Shown here: positions 6,303-13,629 of the stretch, piece by piece
Numbering within the stretch: position 1 is the first letter of the stretch
Layout: the number at the start of each line of letters is the position of its first letter
Origin: Chitinophaga pinensis
GTDB lineage: Bacteria > Bacteroidota > Bacteroidia > Chitinophagales > Chitinophagaceae
Reading direction: 5' to 3'
Assembly (NCBI GenBank): GCA_943331145.2
Contig: CALQKL020000021.1
Location: 1 to 17,062, forward strand
DNA length: 17,062 nt
The notes under the pieces: model-generated
Told to the model about the DNA's origin: nothing
Seen by the model: the letters and a program-made list of their open reading frames with translations, nothing else
Databases searched by the model: none
Program-made: the position numbers and the translations under genes

Positions 6303-7160
6303 TTACCGTAAAAGCTCAATACATTTCTGTAAACTATCTTTCCAGTAAGGAATCTGTATATTAAAGGTATGTTCAATTTTATTGGTATTTAAAATCGAAT
6401 AATTAGGACGCTTTGCGGGAACTGGATATTCACTTGATGCTATGGGATTTATTGTACAATTGTATCCACCAATTTCTTTGATAGCCGTTGCAAAATCGTA
6501 CCAAGATATCACACCTTGATTGGCAAAATGATACATGCCTGGTACAAATTCATTTTCAGAAAAAATGATTTGAAATATAGCAGAAGCTAAATCTGCTGCA
6601 TATGTTGGCTTACCTATTTGATCAGAAACTACATTTAACGATTCGCGTTCCTGCATCAGCTTCATCATGGTTTTTACAAAATTCTTTCCGTGAAAACTAT
6701 ACACCCAAGATGTACGAATAACAATGGTTTCAGGGTTTAATGACAATGCCAATTTTTCGCCTTCAAGCTTGGTAGCGCCATATACATTTATTGGAGCAGT
6801 TGCATCATCAACATCATATCCAATTTCATTTGTACCATCAAATACATAATCCGTTGAAATGTGAATTAGCTTACAATTATTTTTATGACAAGCATCTGCC
6901 AAATATCCTACAGCAGTTGCATTTATCAATTGCGCCAATTCTGTTTCAGTTTCGGCTAAATCTACAGCTGTATATGCAGCTGCATTTATACAATAATCAA
7001 ATTTATTTTTCGAGAAAATTTCTTCAACCGCATTACTATCGGTAATGGATAACTCTGCAACATCTGTAAACACAAACTCAGCATTGGTAATCCTTTCAGC
7101 TAAAGTTCTACATTCGTTTCCCAATTGGCCATTGGCTCCTGTTACAAGAATCTTTTTCAT
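6303..7160 (-). CDS. rfbD: dTDP-4-dehydrorhamnose reductase
   Basis: It performs the final NAD(P)H-dependent reduction that gives dTDP-L-rhamnose. The 285-residue extended SDR protein has the nucleotide-binding motif TGANGQLG (7-14), the NAAAYTAVDLAE block (59-70), STDYVFDG (102-109) with the active-site Thr103, and the catalytic pair Tyr127/Lys131 in INVYGATKLEGE. The C-terminal sugar-binding part shows the family's RPNYSILNT-like segment (RP.YS.L). Length is normal for RmlD. It follows rfbC by 13 nt, a common pairing. Neither rfbA nor rfbB, which make the substrate's precursor, is in this window. Confidence 0.94.
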   Translation of the reverse strand: MKKILVTGANGQLGNECRTLAERITNAEFVFTDVAELSITDSNAVEEIFSKNKFDYCINAAAYTAVDLAETETELAQLINATAVGYLADACHKNNCKLIHISTDYVFDGTNEIGYDVDDATAPINVYGATKLEGEKLALSLNPETIVIRTSWVYSFHGKNFVKTMMKLMQERESLNVVSDQIGKPTYAADLASAIFQIIFSENEFVPGMYHFANQGVISWYDFATAIKEIGGYNCTINPIASSEYPVPAKRPNYSILNTNKIEHTFNIQIPYWKDSLQKCIELLR

Positions 7161-7173
7161 TTTTTATATTGAA

Positions 7174-7734
7174 TTATAGATTAAAAACGAAGTTATTTTT
7201 ACAGTTTTCAAACGTAGGGTGTAATTTATCCTTGTCTGAAATGATTTGTTTATCCGCAGGAATTTTCCAATCTATATTTAAAGCAGGATCATAAAATTGA
7301 ATGCCTGCTTCTAATTCTTTACTATAAAAATCATCGCATTTATAAAACACTTCTGCTGTTTCGCTTAATACAGAATAGCCATGCGCAAACCCTTGCGGGA
7401 TGTACAATTGCCTTTTATTTTCCGCAGACAATTCGATAGAAAAGTGCTTCCCGTAAGTTGGTGAGCCCACACGCAAATCCAGCACTGCATCTAAAATTGT
7501 TCCACTTAGCGCTCTTATGAATTTTGTTTGTGCATGTGGATTCAATTGAAAATGCATACCACGTATAACGCCATATACCGACTTCGCTTGATTGTCTTGT
7601 AAGAAATTTGTTGTTACATCATTTTCAGCACAAGTTTTTTGATTATAACTTTCAAAAAAATATCCGCGTGCATCTTCAAATACATTGGGTTCAAAAATCA
7701 ATAATCCTGGAAATTCGGTTTTAATAAAAGGCAT
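7174..7734 (-). CDS. rfbC: dTDP-4-dehydrorhamnose 3,5-epimerase
   Basis: It epimerises C3 and C5 of dTDP-4-keto-6-deoxy-D-glucose, giving the substrate of RfbD. The 186-residue cupin protein has FEDARGYFFESYN (19-31), GVIRGMHFQ (55-63) with the catalytic His61, LDAVLDLRVGSPTYGK (81-96), the IPQGFAHGYSVL block (112-123) and Tyr131 in VFYKCDDFYS. YDPALNIDW (148-156) lies near the end. Length and motif order are normal for RmlC. The 13-nt gap to rfbD and 16-nt gap after the epimerase gene point to one transcript. Confidence 0.94.
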   Translation of the reverse strand: MPFIKTEFPGLLIFEPNVFEDARGYFFESYNQKTCAENDVTTNFLQDNQAKSVYGVIRGMHFQLNPHAQTKFIRALSGTILDAVLDLRVGSPTYGKHFSIELSAENKRQLYIPQGFAHGYSVLSETAEVFYKCDDFYSKELEAGIQFYDPALNIDWKIPADKQIISDKDKLHPTFENCKNNFVFNL

Positions 7735-7750
7735 AAACCTGCTGTTTTAT

Positions 7751-8740
7751 TTATGAATATAATTGCTTGAAAAATTCAATCGTTTCTATTAATCCTGCGT
7801 CAAATTTTTTAACAGGTTGATACGATAAATGTTGATTTGCCAATGAAATATCTGCTAAAGAATTTCTAATATCTCCAGCGCGTGGCTCACGGTGTGTAGG
7901 TTTGAACGTGCTGTTTAATTGATTGGCACATGCATTGTACAAATGATTTACCGAATAATATTCGCCTACTGCTACATTATATACTTTGTTGAATGCTTCT
8001 TCATTATTGGTTAGCATGCCTTTGACATTGATTTGTACGGCATTATCTACAAAAGTAAAATCACGTGTTTGTTCGCCATCCCCATTTATATACACAGGAG
8101 TTTCTTTCATAATTCCTTTTACAAACAATGGTATTACAGCTGCATAAGGACCATCGGGATCCTGACGTGGACCAAAAATATTGAAGTATCTAAAACCCAT
8201 TAATTTCAAACCATACACATCTGCAAAAACTTGCGCATAAAGTTCATTCGTTTTTTTTGTGGCAGCATAAGGCGATAAACAATTCCCAATTCTATGCTCT
8301 ACTTTAGGTAAAGTTGGTTCATCTCCATACACAGATGACGATGATGCATATACGAAGGTTTTAACTTTACAATCTACTGCCGCTTTTAACATGTTTACAA
8401 AACCGCCAACATTTACATCGTTAAAATATACAGGTTCTTTAATCGACCTTGGCACAGAGCCCAAAGCAGCTTGATGACTGATATAATCAATACCCTCACA
8501 AGCTTTTACACACGTTTCATAATCTCTAATGTCTCCTTGAAAAAATTCGAAAGCAGGATATGCACGCAATATGTCGAGATTTTTTTCAAAACCATTTACC
8601 ATATTATCCAACACCCTTACTTTTTTTGCGCCATTTTTCAAAAGATATTCAGCAATATGCGAACCAATGAAACCCGCTCCACCAGTAACTAAAAAGCAAT
8701 CGTTGCTTATATCTTTATCGTGAAATATTTGCGTACTCAT
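7751..8740 (-). CDS. UDP-N-acetylglucosamine / GlcNAcA 4-epimerase, TviC/WbpP-like
   Basis: This 329-residue extended SDR epimerase interconverts gluco- and galacto-forms of UDP-HexNAc or its uronic acid. It has the NAD motif TGGAGFIGSH (19-28), the block HQAALGSVPRSI (89-100) that is characteristic of WbpP/TviC rather than ordinary GalE, YASSSSVYGD (131-140), and Tyr158/Lys162 in LSPYAATKK. RYFNIFGPRQDPDGPYAAVIP and YINGDGEQTRDF follow as in WbpP. The dehydrogenase gene just upstream is the TviB/WbpO partner, the same pair that makes UDP-GalNAcA in Salmonella Vi antigen and Pseudomonas O6 antigen. Whether epimerisation comes before or after C6 oxidation cannot be told from sequence alone. 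Confidence 0.87.
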   Translation of the reverse strand: MSTQIFHDKDISNDCFLVTGGAGFIGSHIAEYLLKNGAKKVRVLDNMVNGFEKNLDILRAYPAFEFFQGDIRDYETCVKACEGIDYISHQAALGSVPRSIKEPVYFNDVNVGGFVNMLKAAVDCKVKTFVYASSSSVYGDEPTLPKVEHRIGNCLSPYAATKKTNELYAQVFADVYGLKLMGFRYFNIFGPRQDPDGPYAAVIPLFVKGIMKETPVYINGDGEQTRDFTFVDNAVQINVKGMLTNNEEAFNKVYNVAVGEYYSVNHLYNACANQLNSTFKPTHREPRAGDIRNSLADISLANQHLSYQPVKKFDAGLIETIEFFKQLYS

Positions 8741-8761
8741 TTTTTTTGTAAGGGTTAATAT

Positions 8762-10051
8762 TTATAAACTCCAGTATTTCCTTTGCGTCAATTTTCCGCG
8801 ATAAATTCCTTTAAGATCGGCAACCATTCCATGTGGTTTAGTAATTGAAGCAAAATAAGCATCGTCTAAAGCTTTATACGCATGATGAGGAACGGTTACA
8901 ATTACTGCATCATAATCATTAGATAATTCTTTGGTTAACCCAAATCCATATTCATGGTTTAATTCATCGCTATCAGCATGTGGATCAGCAATATCTACAT
9001 TAATCATAAAAGCTTGTAACTCTTTAACCACATCTGCCACTTTACTATTTCTAATGTCGCTTACATTTTCTTTAAACGTAGCACCCATTACCAACACTTT
9101 ACTATTTTTTACATCACCATTACTTTGAATAATAGATTGTAAAACTTTTTTTGCTACATAACCAGCCATCCCATCATTTATTGCCCTTCCAGCCAAAATC
9201 ACCTGACTATCATAACCCAATTGCTGAGATTTATATGTTAGATAATAAGGATCAACACCAATACAATGTCCGCCAACTAATCCAGGTTGAAACTTTAAGA
9301 AATTCCATTTTGTTCCAGCAGCTTCAAGCACTTCAAATGTGTTGATGTTCATTTTGTCAAAAATGATTGACAACTCGTTCATTAACGCAATGTTTAAATC
9401 ACGCTGAGTGTTTTCAATAATTTTTGCGGCTTCTGCAACTTTAATAGATGAAGCTTTATGCACACCTGCTTTAACCACAAGCTCATACACTTTAGCAATA
9501 ATATCCAAACTTTCTGCACAACATCCACTAACAACTTTAATAATGGTGGTAATGGTATGTTCTTTATCTCCTGGATTTATTCTTTCTGGTGAGTACCCGA
9601 TTTTGTAATCTTCTACCATTTTTAAGCCAGATAAATTTTCAATGATCGGCACACAATCTTCTTCTGTACAACCCGGATATACTGTGCTTTCATAAACCAC
9701 GTAATCCCCTTTTTTTATCACCTTTCCAATGGTTTCACTTGCACGTTGAACTGGAATTAAATCCGGTACATTAAATTTATCAACTGGTGTTGGAACGGCT
9801 ACTATGAAAAAATTGGCTTTACGTAAAACATCCAAATCATTGGTGAATTCAATATCACAATTTTCAAAAGCTGAGGAGTCCAATTCCTGACTAGGATCGA
9901 TGCCATTTCGCATCATTTCAACACGTTGTGCATTTATATCAAAACCAATTACTTTTATTTTTTTTGCAAACTCAAGCGCAATGGGCAGCCCTACATAACC
10001 CAACCCTATTACGGCAAGTGTTTTTTTCTTTTCAATTAAATCTTGATACAT
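8762..10051 (-). CDS. UDP-N-acetylhexosamine 6-dehydrogenase, TviB/WbpO-like
   Basis: It oxidises C6 of UDP-GlcNAc or UDP-GalNAc to the uronic acid with 2 NAD+. The 429-residue protein has the NAD motif VIGLGYVGLP (14-23), VAVPTPVD (84-91), YESTVYPGCTEE (120-131), IGYSPERINPGD (151-162), AEAAKIIENTQRDLNIALMN with Lys210, and the catalytic Cys263 in GGHCIGVDPYYLTYKS. The GxCxGVDPYY pattern is typical of the UDP-HexNAc group, in contrast to the GGSCFPKD of the UDP-glucose dehydrogenase encoded two genes upstream. It lies 21 nt before the 4-epimerase gene, its likely pathway partner. UDP-GlcNAc is favoured by analogy with TviB, with UDP-GalNAc the alternative (WbpO). Confidence 0.88.
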   Translation of the reverse strand: MYQDLIEKKKTLAVIGLGYVGLPIALEFAKKIKVIGFDINAQRVEMMRNGIDPSQELDSSAFENCDIEFTNDLDVLRKANFFIVAVPTPVDKFNVPDLIPVQRASETIGKVIKKGDYVVYESTVYPGCTEEDCVPIIENLSGLKMVEDYKIGYSPERINPGDKEHTITTIIKVVSGCCAESLDIIAKVYELVVKAGVHKASSIKVAEAAKIIENTQRDLNIALMNELSIIFDKMNINTFEVLEAAGTKWNFLKFQPGLVGGHCIGVDPYYLTYKSQQLGYDSQVILAGRAINDGMAGYVAKKVLQSIIQSNGDVKNSKVLVMGATFKENVSDIRNSKVADVVKELQAFMINVDIADPHADSDELNHEYGFGLTKELSNDYDAVIVTVPHHAYKALDDAYFASITKPHGMVADLKGIYRGKLTQRKYWSL

Positions 10052-10065
10052 TTAAAATGTTGATT

Positions 10066-11052
10066 TTAATTTTTTTGACTTGTAAATTCTAATGGCTGTT
10101 TGTTTAATTCTTCCTCAGACAACCCTTTGAAATATTCGTAAGTTATTTTCAATCCTTCCGCTCTGTTTATTTTGGGTTCCCAACCCAATATTTCTTTTGC
10201 TTTTGTGATATCCGGCCTTCTTTGTTTTGGATCATCAGCTGGAAGCGATTTATACACAATCTTTTGTTTTGAATCTGTCAATTTTAAAATCTCTTCTGCA
10301 AAATCCTTCAATGATATTTCATCAGGATTTCCAATATTTACAGGCGATGCATAATCACTTAACAACAAACGATAAATACCTTCTACCAAATCATCAACAT
10401 AACAAAAACTTCTTGTTTGGCTTCCGTCTCCGAAAACGGTTAAGTCTTCCCCTCTCAAAGCCTGGCCAATAAAAGCAGGCAATGCTCTTCCATCATTTAA
10501 GCGCATTCTTGGACCGTAAGTATTGAAGATTCTGATAATTCTAGTTTCTACATTATGAAAAGTATGATAAGCCATGGTCATCGCTTCTTGAAAACGTTTC
10601 GCTTCGTCGTATACACCTCTTGGACCAACTGGATTTACGTTTCCCCAATATTCTTCCGTTTGTGGATGTACTAGCGGATCACCATATACTTCGCTTGTAC
10701 TAGCAACTAAAATTCTAGCCCCTTTTGCCAATGCCAAACCCAAACAGTTATGCGTTCCCAATGAACCAACCTTTAAAGTTTGAATAGGAATTTTTAAATA
10801 ATCAATTGGACTGGCAGGAGACGCGAAATGTAAGATATAATCTAGCTTTCCAGGTACATGGATAAATTTAGAAACATCATGATGATAGAATTCAAATTCC
10901 GGCAATTTGAAAAGGTGTTCTATGTTTTTTATATTTCCAGTAATTAAATTATCCATTCCAATAACATGATAACCTTCACGAATAAAACGATCGCATAAAT
11001 GAGACCCTAAAAATCCGGCAGCCCCTGTTATTAATATTCTCTTTTTGTTCAC
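10066..11052 (-). CDS. UDP-glucuronate decarboxylase (UDP-xylose synthase)
   Basis: It converts UDP-glucuronate to UDP-xylose by NAD+-dependent oxidation, decarboxylation and re-reduction. The 328-residue extended SDR has TGAAGFLGSH (9-18), the hallmark HFASPASPIDYLKIPIQTLK (75-94), STSEVYGDP (118-126) with catalytic Glu121, EYWGNVNPVGPRGVYDEAKR with Tyr148 and Lys152, RIFNTYGPRM and DGSQTRSFCYVDDLV. These signatures separate UXS from GalE and from ArnA-type decarboxylases. It stands 27 nt downstream of the UDP-glucose dehydrogenase gene, which would supply its substrate. The protein has no N-terminal membrane anchor, so it is cytoplasmic. Confidence 0.92.
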   Translation of the reverse strand: MNKKRILITGAAGFLGSHLCDRFIREGYHVIGMDNLITGNIKNIEHLFKLPEFEFYHHDVSKFIHVPGKLDYILHFASPASPIDYLKIPIQTLKVGSLGTHNCLGLALAKGARILVASTSEVYGDPLVHPQTEEYWGNVNPVGPRGVYDEAKRFQEAMTMAYHTFHNVETRIIRIFNTYGPRMRLNDGRALPAFIGQALRGEDLTVFGDGSQTRSFCYVDDLVEGIYRLLLSDYASPVNIGNPDEISLKDFAEEILKLTDSKQKIVYKSLPADDPKQRRPDITKAKEILGWEPKINRAEGLKITYEYFKGLSEEELNKQPLEFTSQKN

Positions 11053-11079
11053 AACTTATAATTTTAATTAAATTCGATT

Positions 11080-12411
11080 TTATCCGAGAATGACACTTCT
11101 TCCAACGCTTTCGTAATGGAAACCTAAATTTTGCATGGCTTGTAAATCAAACAAATTTCTACCATCAAAAATCGCTTTTTGTTTCAATGATTTTTCAATT
11201 CTTTCAAAATCAGGCGTTCTAAATTCATTCCATTCTGTAGCAATAATTAATGCATCAGCATCTTCCAATGCATCATATTGACTTTCAGCAAACTTGATTT
11301 TGTCGCCTAGCACTTGTTTAGAATTGGCCATAGCTTCTGGATCAAATGCCGAAACAGTAGCACCCATTTCAATAAGCGCGTCTATCATATAAAAAGCGGG
11401 TGCCTCTCTAATATCATCCGTATTAGGCTTGAAAGCTAGTCCCCAAATGGCAAAATGTTTACCACTCAAATCATTATTGAAATATGTTTTAATCTTTGGA
11501 ATTAGATGTAGTTTTTGAAGTTCATTAACTTCCATAACTGATTTCAAAATCTTAAAATCATAGTTTACATCATGCGAAGATTTAGCCAATGCTTTTACAT
11601 CTTTTGGAAAGCAACTTCCACCATAACCAATACCAGGAAATAAGAAACGTTTACCAATTCTTTCATCACTTCCAATTCCTTTTCTAACCATATCCACATC
11701 TGCGCCCAACCTTTCGCAAAGCTGTGCAATTTCATTCATGAAAGTAATCTTAACCGCAAGAAATGCATTGGCTGCATACTTCGTTAACTCAGCAGAATGT
11801 TCGTCCATGAAAATGATGGGATTCCCCTGACGCACAAAAGGTGCATAAAGATCGTTCATGATTTTAATCGCTTTTTCAGAAGTTGTTCCAATAACCACGC
11901 GATCAGGCTTCATAAAATCTTCAACGGCAACGCCTTCACGTAAAAACTCTGGATTGCTTACTACATCAAAAGCATGAGAGATATCCGCTCCTGCTGATAA
12001 CATAATGGCATCTTTTACTTTTTCAGAAGTTCCAACTGGAACGGTGCTTTTATCAATAATCACTTTGTAACCATCTGGTTTCAATAACTTCCCCAATACT
12101 TTGGCAACATTCAAAATATAAGATAAATCAGCACTCCCATCTTCTCCGGGTGGCGTTGGTAATGCTAAAAAAATAACTTGCGCATTTTCAATTGCCTCTT
12201 CGATTGAAGTGGTAAAATGCAATCTTCCTTCCTTTTGATTGCGTAAAAAAATCTTTTCTAACCCTGGTTCAAAAATGGTAATTTGTCCATTAGACAATTT
12301 ATTCACTTTGTTGATGTCAATATCCACACAAATCACATCGTTTCCTGTTTCTGCAAAACAAGTTCCTGTAACCAATCCTACATAACCTGTACCAATTACG
12401 GCTAATTTCAT
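11080..12411 (-). CDS. ugd: UDP-glucose 6-dehydrogenase
   Basis: It oxidises UDP-glucose to UDP-glucuronate with 2 NAD+. The 443-residue protein has VIGTGYVGLVTGTCFAE (5-21), LALPTPPGEDGSAD (82-95), IIDKSTVPVGT (118-128), VSNPEFLREG (151-160), Lys211 in ELTKYAANAFLAVKITFMNE, and the catalytic Cys267 in GYGGSCFPKDVKAL. FKPNTDDIREAP marks the C-terminal domain. The PTPPGEDGSADLS form with the GYGGSCFPKD active site is the Ugd/TuaD type. It begins 3 nt after the aminotransferase stop, so translation may be coupled, and its product feeds the next gene's decarboxylase. Confidence 0.95.
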   Translation of the reverse strand: MKLAVIGTGYVGLVTGTCFAETGNDVICVDIDINKVNKLSNGQITIFEPGLEKIFLRNQKEGRLHFTTSIEEAIENAQVIFLALPTPPGEDGSADLSYILNVAKVLGKLLKPDGYKVIIDKSTVPVGTSEKVKDAIMLSAGADISHAFDVVSNPEFLREGVAVEDFMKPDRVVIGTTSEKAIKIMNDLYAPFVRQGNPIIFMDEHSAELTKYAANAFLAVKITFMNEIAQLCERLGADVDMVRKGIGSDERIGKRFLFPGIGYGGSCFPKDVKALAKSSHDVNYDFKILKSVMEVNELQKLHLIPKIKTYFNNDLSGKHFAIWGLAFKPNTDDIREAPAFYMIDALIEMGATVSAFDPEAMANSKQVLGDKIKFAESQYDALEDADALIIATEWNEFRTPDFERIEKSLKQKAIFDGRNLFDLQAMQNLGFHYESVGRSVILG

Positions 12412-12414
12412 GAT

Positions 12415-13545
12415 TTAGTTTTTTAAAAATATTTTTATTTCGTTTACGATTAATTGCTGTTGTATTTCATCCAATTCAGTGTGAATGGGTAAAGAAATTA
12501 CACGTTCTGTAAGCCAATCAGTAACAGGCAATTGAAATTCATTTCCACCAAATGCCTCAAACATTTTTTGACGATGTGCAGGAACAGGATAATAAATCAT
12601 AGACGGAATTCCTTTATCTGCAAGATACTGATGTAAAGCATCTCGATTTTTGTCTTGCAAGATTAAAGTGTACTGATGGAATACGTGTTTGTTGTTTCCC
12701 GCACGAAAAGGGATTTCGACATTTGGATGATCTTTAAATTGTTCATCGTAAAAATCTGCTGCCTTTCTTCTAGCATCTATGTATTCGTTGAGGTGTTCTA
12801 ATTTAATGTCTAAAATAGCGGCTTGCATCGCATCTAATCTAGAATTGCAACCAATTACATCATGATAATACCTTTTGCTTTGTCCGTGTGAGGCAATCAT
12901 TCGCATCATATCTGCCAATGTATCATCATCGGTAAACATTGCTCCACCATCGCCAAATGCCCCTAAATTTTTAGAAGGATAAAACGAAGTACATCCAATA
13001 TGCCCCATCGTTCCAGTTTTCTTTACTGTACCATCTGAAAATGTATACTCATTTCCAATGCCTTGAGCATTATCTTCAATTACAAATAAATTATGCTTTT
13101 TAGCAATTTGAAGAATGGGTTCCATATCGGCTGCATGTCCATATAAATGAACAGGAACAATTGCTTTTGTTTTTGGTGTAATGGCTTTTTCTATTTCATT
13201 GGGGTCGATGCAAAAAGTTTGCTTATCTACTTCCACAAAAATGGGTTTAATACCCAATAATGCAGCCACTTCTACTGTTGCGATGTATGTAAAAGAAGGC
13301 GTAATCACCTCGTCTCCGGCTTTTAATCCAAGAGCCATCATGGCAATTTGGAGCGCATCTGTTCCATTTGCACATGGAATTACATGTTTGCTTCCGTGAT
13401 ACTTTGCTAAATTGTTAGTAAAATCATTTACCACTTTACCTCCAATAAATTGTGAACTTTCCATTACTGATAAAACCGCAGCGTCAACCCTATCCTTAAT
13501 TTTTAGATATTGATTCTTTGTATCAACCATTTGAATTGGCCTCAT
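12415..13545 (-). CDS. DegT/DnrJ/EryC1/StrS family nucleotide-sugar aminotransferase, WbpE-like
   Basis: A PLP enzyme that would transaminate a keto-sugar nucleotide, usually with glutamate as donor. The 376-residue fold type I protein has CANGTDALQIAMMALGL (58-74), GDEVITPSFTYIATVE (77-92), IEDNAQ (156-161) with Asp158 for the pyridine nitrogen, SFYPSKNLGAFGDGGAMF with the PLP Lys192, and HGQSKRYYHDVIGCNSRLDAMQAAIL. Overall it reads most like WbpE, which acts on UDP-3-keto-GlcNAcA, but the WbpB oxidase and WbpD acetyltransferase needed for that route are not in the window, so the substrate is open. It carries an extra short segment (FSDGTVKKTGTM) before the PLP-lysine block. It is the first gene of the operon, divergent from waaA. 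Confidence 0.86.
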   Translation of the reverse strand: MRPIQMVDTKNQYLKIKDRVDAAVLSVMESSQFIGGKVVNDFTNNLAKYHGSKHVIPCANGTDALQIAMMALGLKAGDEVITPSFTYIATVEVAALLGIKPIFVEVDKQTFCIDPNEIEKAITPKTKAIVPVHLYGHAADMEPILQIAKKHNLFVIEDNAQGIGNEYTFSDGTVKKTGTMGHIGCTSFYPSKNLGAFGDGGAMFTDDDTLADMMRMIASHGQSKRYYHDVIGCNSRLDAMQAAILDIKLEHLNEYIDARRKAADFYDEQFKDHPNVEIPFRAGNNKHVFHQYTLILQDKNRDALHQYLADKGIPSMIYYPVPAHRQKMFEAFGGNEFQLPVTDWLTERVISLPIHTELDEIQQQLIVNEIKIFLKN

Positions 13546-13549
13546 AATT

Positions 13550-13566
13550 CATCTATTTTTTAGATG
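13550..13566 (-). promoter_or_regulatory. Short hairpin in the 5' leader, 4 nt before the aminotransferase start
   Basis: CATCTA (13550-13555), five T, then TAGATG (13561-13566) form a 6-bp stem with a 5-nt loop. In the - strand mRNA it lies just after the predicted transcription start and 4 nt before the start codon at 13545. It could affect initiation in a leader without a Shine-Dalgarno sequence; the structure is short and this role is inferred. Confidence 0.3.
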
Positions 13567-13568
13567 GG

Positions 13569-13598
13569 CAAAGATATGATTTTGAGTTTCAATTTCAA
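13569..13598 (-). promoter_or_regulatory. Bacteroidota-type promoter of the nucleotide-sugar operon
   Basis: On the - strand a TTG (13596-13598) and TATCTTTG (13569-13576, exact match to TAnnTTTG) are 19 nt apart, the canonical spacing. Transcription would begin near 13562, giving a leader of under 20 nt before the aminotransferase ATG. The 84-nt region is shared with divergent waaA, for which I found no exact promoter match on the + strand. Confidence 0.65.
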
Positions 13599-13629
13599 TC
13601 ATTACAGAACGAATTGATAATACAAGATT

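Larger units (their letters stand above)
5095..13545 (-). other. Predicted eight-gene nucleotide-sugar operon
   Basis: Eight same-strand genes are separated by 3, 27, 14, 21, 16, 13 and 26 nt with no terminator between them, and a single good promoter lies ahead of the first. In order they are the aminotransferase, UDP-glucose dehydrogenase, UDP-glucuronate decarboxylase, TviB-like dehydrogenase, TviC-like epimerase, rfbC, rfbD and the RlmL-type methyltransferase. The first seven make or modify nucleotide sugars; the last is probably a passenger. Internal promoters cannot be excluded. Confidence 0.7.

Noticed and set aside
7751..8740. Ordinary UDP-glucose 4-epimerase (GalE)
   Set aside because: The HQAALGSVPRSI block and the RQDPDGPYAAVIP segment fit WbpP/TviC, and the gene sits beside a UDP-HexNAc dehydrogenase gene.
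10066..11052. dTDP-glucose 4,6-dehydratase (RfbB), which would fill the rhamnose gap
   Set aside because: The ASPASPIDYLKIPIQTLK and EYWGNVNPVGPRGVYDEAKR signatures are those of UDP-glucuronate decarboxylase.
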